Positions 63,911 to 64,000 of a stretch of DNA of 64,000 bases are shown here, in pieces. The DNA lies in the NCBI RefSeq assembly GCF_014207655.1, contig NZ_JACHHJ010000001.1:186001-250000 (forward strand), in the 5' to 3' direction. Below the pieces are notes generated by a model that had not been told where the DNA came from, ran no database searches, and worked only from the letters and a program-made list of their open reading frames with translations. Positions within the stretch are counted from its first letter, which is position 1. Every line of letters starts with the position of its first letter. This stretch comes from Geomicrobium halophilum. GTDB lineage: Bacteria; Bacillota; Bacilli; Bacillales; Marinococcaceae. The position numbers were made by a program, and so were the translations under genes.

Positions 63911-63939
63911 TTGACAGATGTTTGTAATTCAGATATACT
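63911..63939 (+). promoter_or_regulatory. sigma-A promoter of the fadR operon
   Basis: TTGACA (63911-63916) and TATACT (63934-63939) are separated by 17 bases, with perfect -35. Confidence 0.8.
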
Positions 63940-63956
63940 GAATGAGTAATCATTCA
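63939..63956. promoter_or_regulatory. FadR operator
   Basis: TGAATGAGTAATCATTCA is a near-perfect palindrome matching the Bacillus FadR box (TGAATGAnTAnTCATTCA). It overlaps the end of the -10 element, so FadR binding would block transcription and long-chain acyl-CoA would relieve it. Confidence 0.85.
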
Positions 63957-63993
63957 TTAAAGTTTCAGACGAAGTATAAGTAAGGAGAAGCCG

Positions 63994-64000
63994 ATGATGG
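63994..64000 (+). CDS. start of the next gene, probably fadR (partial)
   Basis: AAGGAGAAG is followed by ATGATG at 63994, and the window ends. The FadR box and gene order after lcfA point to the TetR-type repressor FadR. Only two codons are visible, so this rests on context. Confidence 0.4.

Noticed and set aside
1-64000. CRISPR arrays, complete insertion sequences, rRNA operons, prophage genes
   Set aside because: None seen: no regularly spaced direct repeats, no intact transposase, integrase or phage structural genes, and no rRNA sequence.

Overview
The window is from a spore-forming, low-to-mid GC Firmicute of the Bacillaceae. The right half keeps the Bacillus gene order infC-rpmI-rplT, ysdB, ysdC, sspI, ysgA, pheS-pheT, zapA, cvpA, polX, mutS2, lcfA, fadR. 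It also has a spore-protein gene (sspI), an L20 leader, a phenylalanine-type T-box, a sigma-W-like promoter and a FadR operator. The genus cannot be fixed from sequence alone.

Region 1 (1-16.5 kb) is nucleobase/ureide catabolism. On the minus strand lie a purine riboswitch aptamer serving a gene beyond the left edge, a COG0402 deaminase-type amidohydrolase and an NCS2 nucleobase permease. On the plus strand a 14-gene operon (5.1-16.5 kb) encodes a bacterial microcompartment (BMC): three BMC-H shell genes, a BMC-P vertex gene, a divergent protein that looks like two degenerate BMC domains behind an encapsulation-peptide-like helix, and a flavoprotein. These sit among a hydantoinase/allantoinase-type enzyme, an isochorismatase-fold amidase, UbiX/UbiD, adenine deaminase, a cyclase-family hydrolase, a DUF1989 protein and an M20 amidohydrolase. 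No aldehyde dehydrogenase, alcohol dehydrogenase or phosphotransacylase is visible, so this is not a classical metabolosome. Three leaders in this region (minus strand near 131-222, minus near 3661-3795, plus near 4966-5056) share an RNA motif whose closing stem uses the 5' half of an intrinsic terminator. This is a candidate undescribed riboswitch or antiterminator.

Region 2 (16.5-35.3 kb) is N-/O-demethylation and one-carbon metabolism: an MTOX/sarcosine-oxidase-like enzyme, two near-identical GlcG/HbpS genes, LysR, FdhA-type formaldehyde dehydrogenase, TetR, a GC-rich GcvT-like methyltransferase plus MetF-like pair, formate-THF ligase, a frameshifted 5-formyl-THF cyclo-ligase, and a DgcA-like FMN/Fe-S demethylase. 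A tandem glycine riboswitch precedes glyA and the two serine dehydratase subunits, followed by gcvH, a relic of gcvPA/gcvPB, and lipA. The logic is methyl groups to THF or formaldehyde to formate, and glycine to serine to pyruvate.

Region 3 (35.3-64 kb) is mainly housekeeping: translation factors, isocitrate lyase and malate synthase G (glyoxylate shunt), BrnQ, pheST, DNA repair genes and fatty-acyl-CoA ligase. Between these are decayed genes (a YetF-like protein, an SDR) and at least three good copies plus degenerate relatives of a dispersed intergenic repeat with inverted ends.
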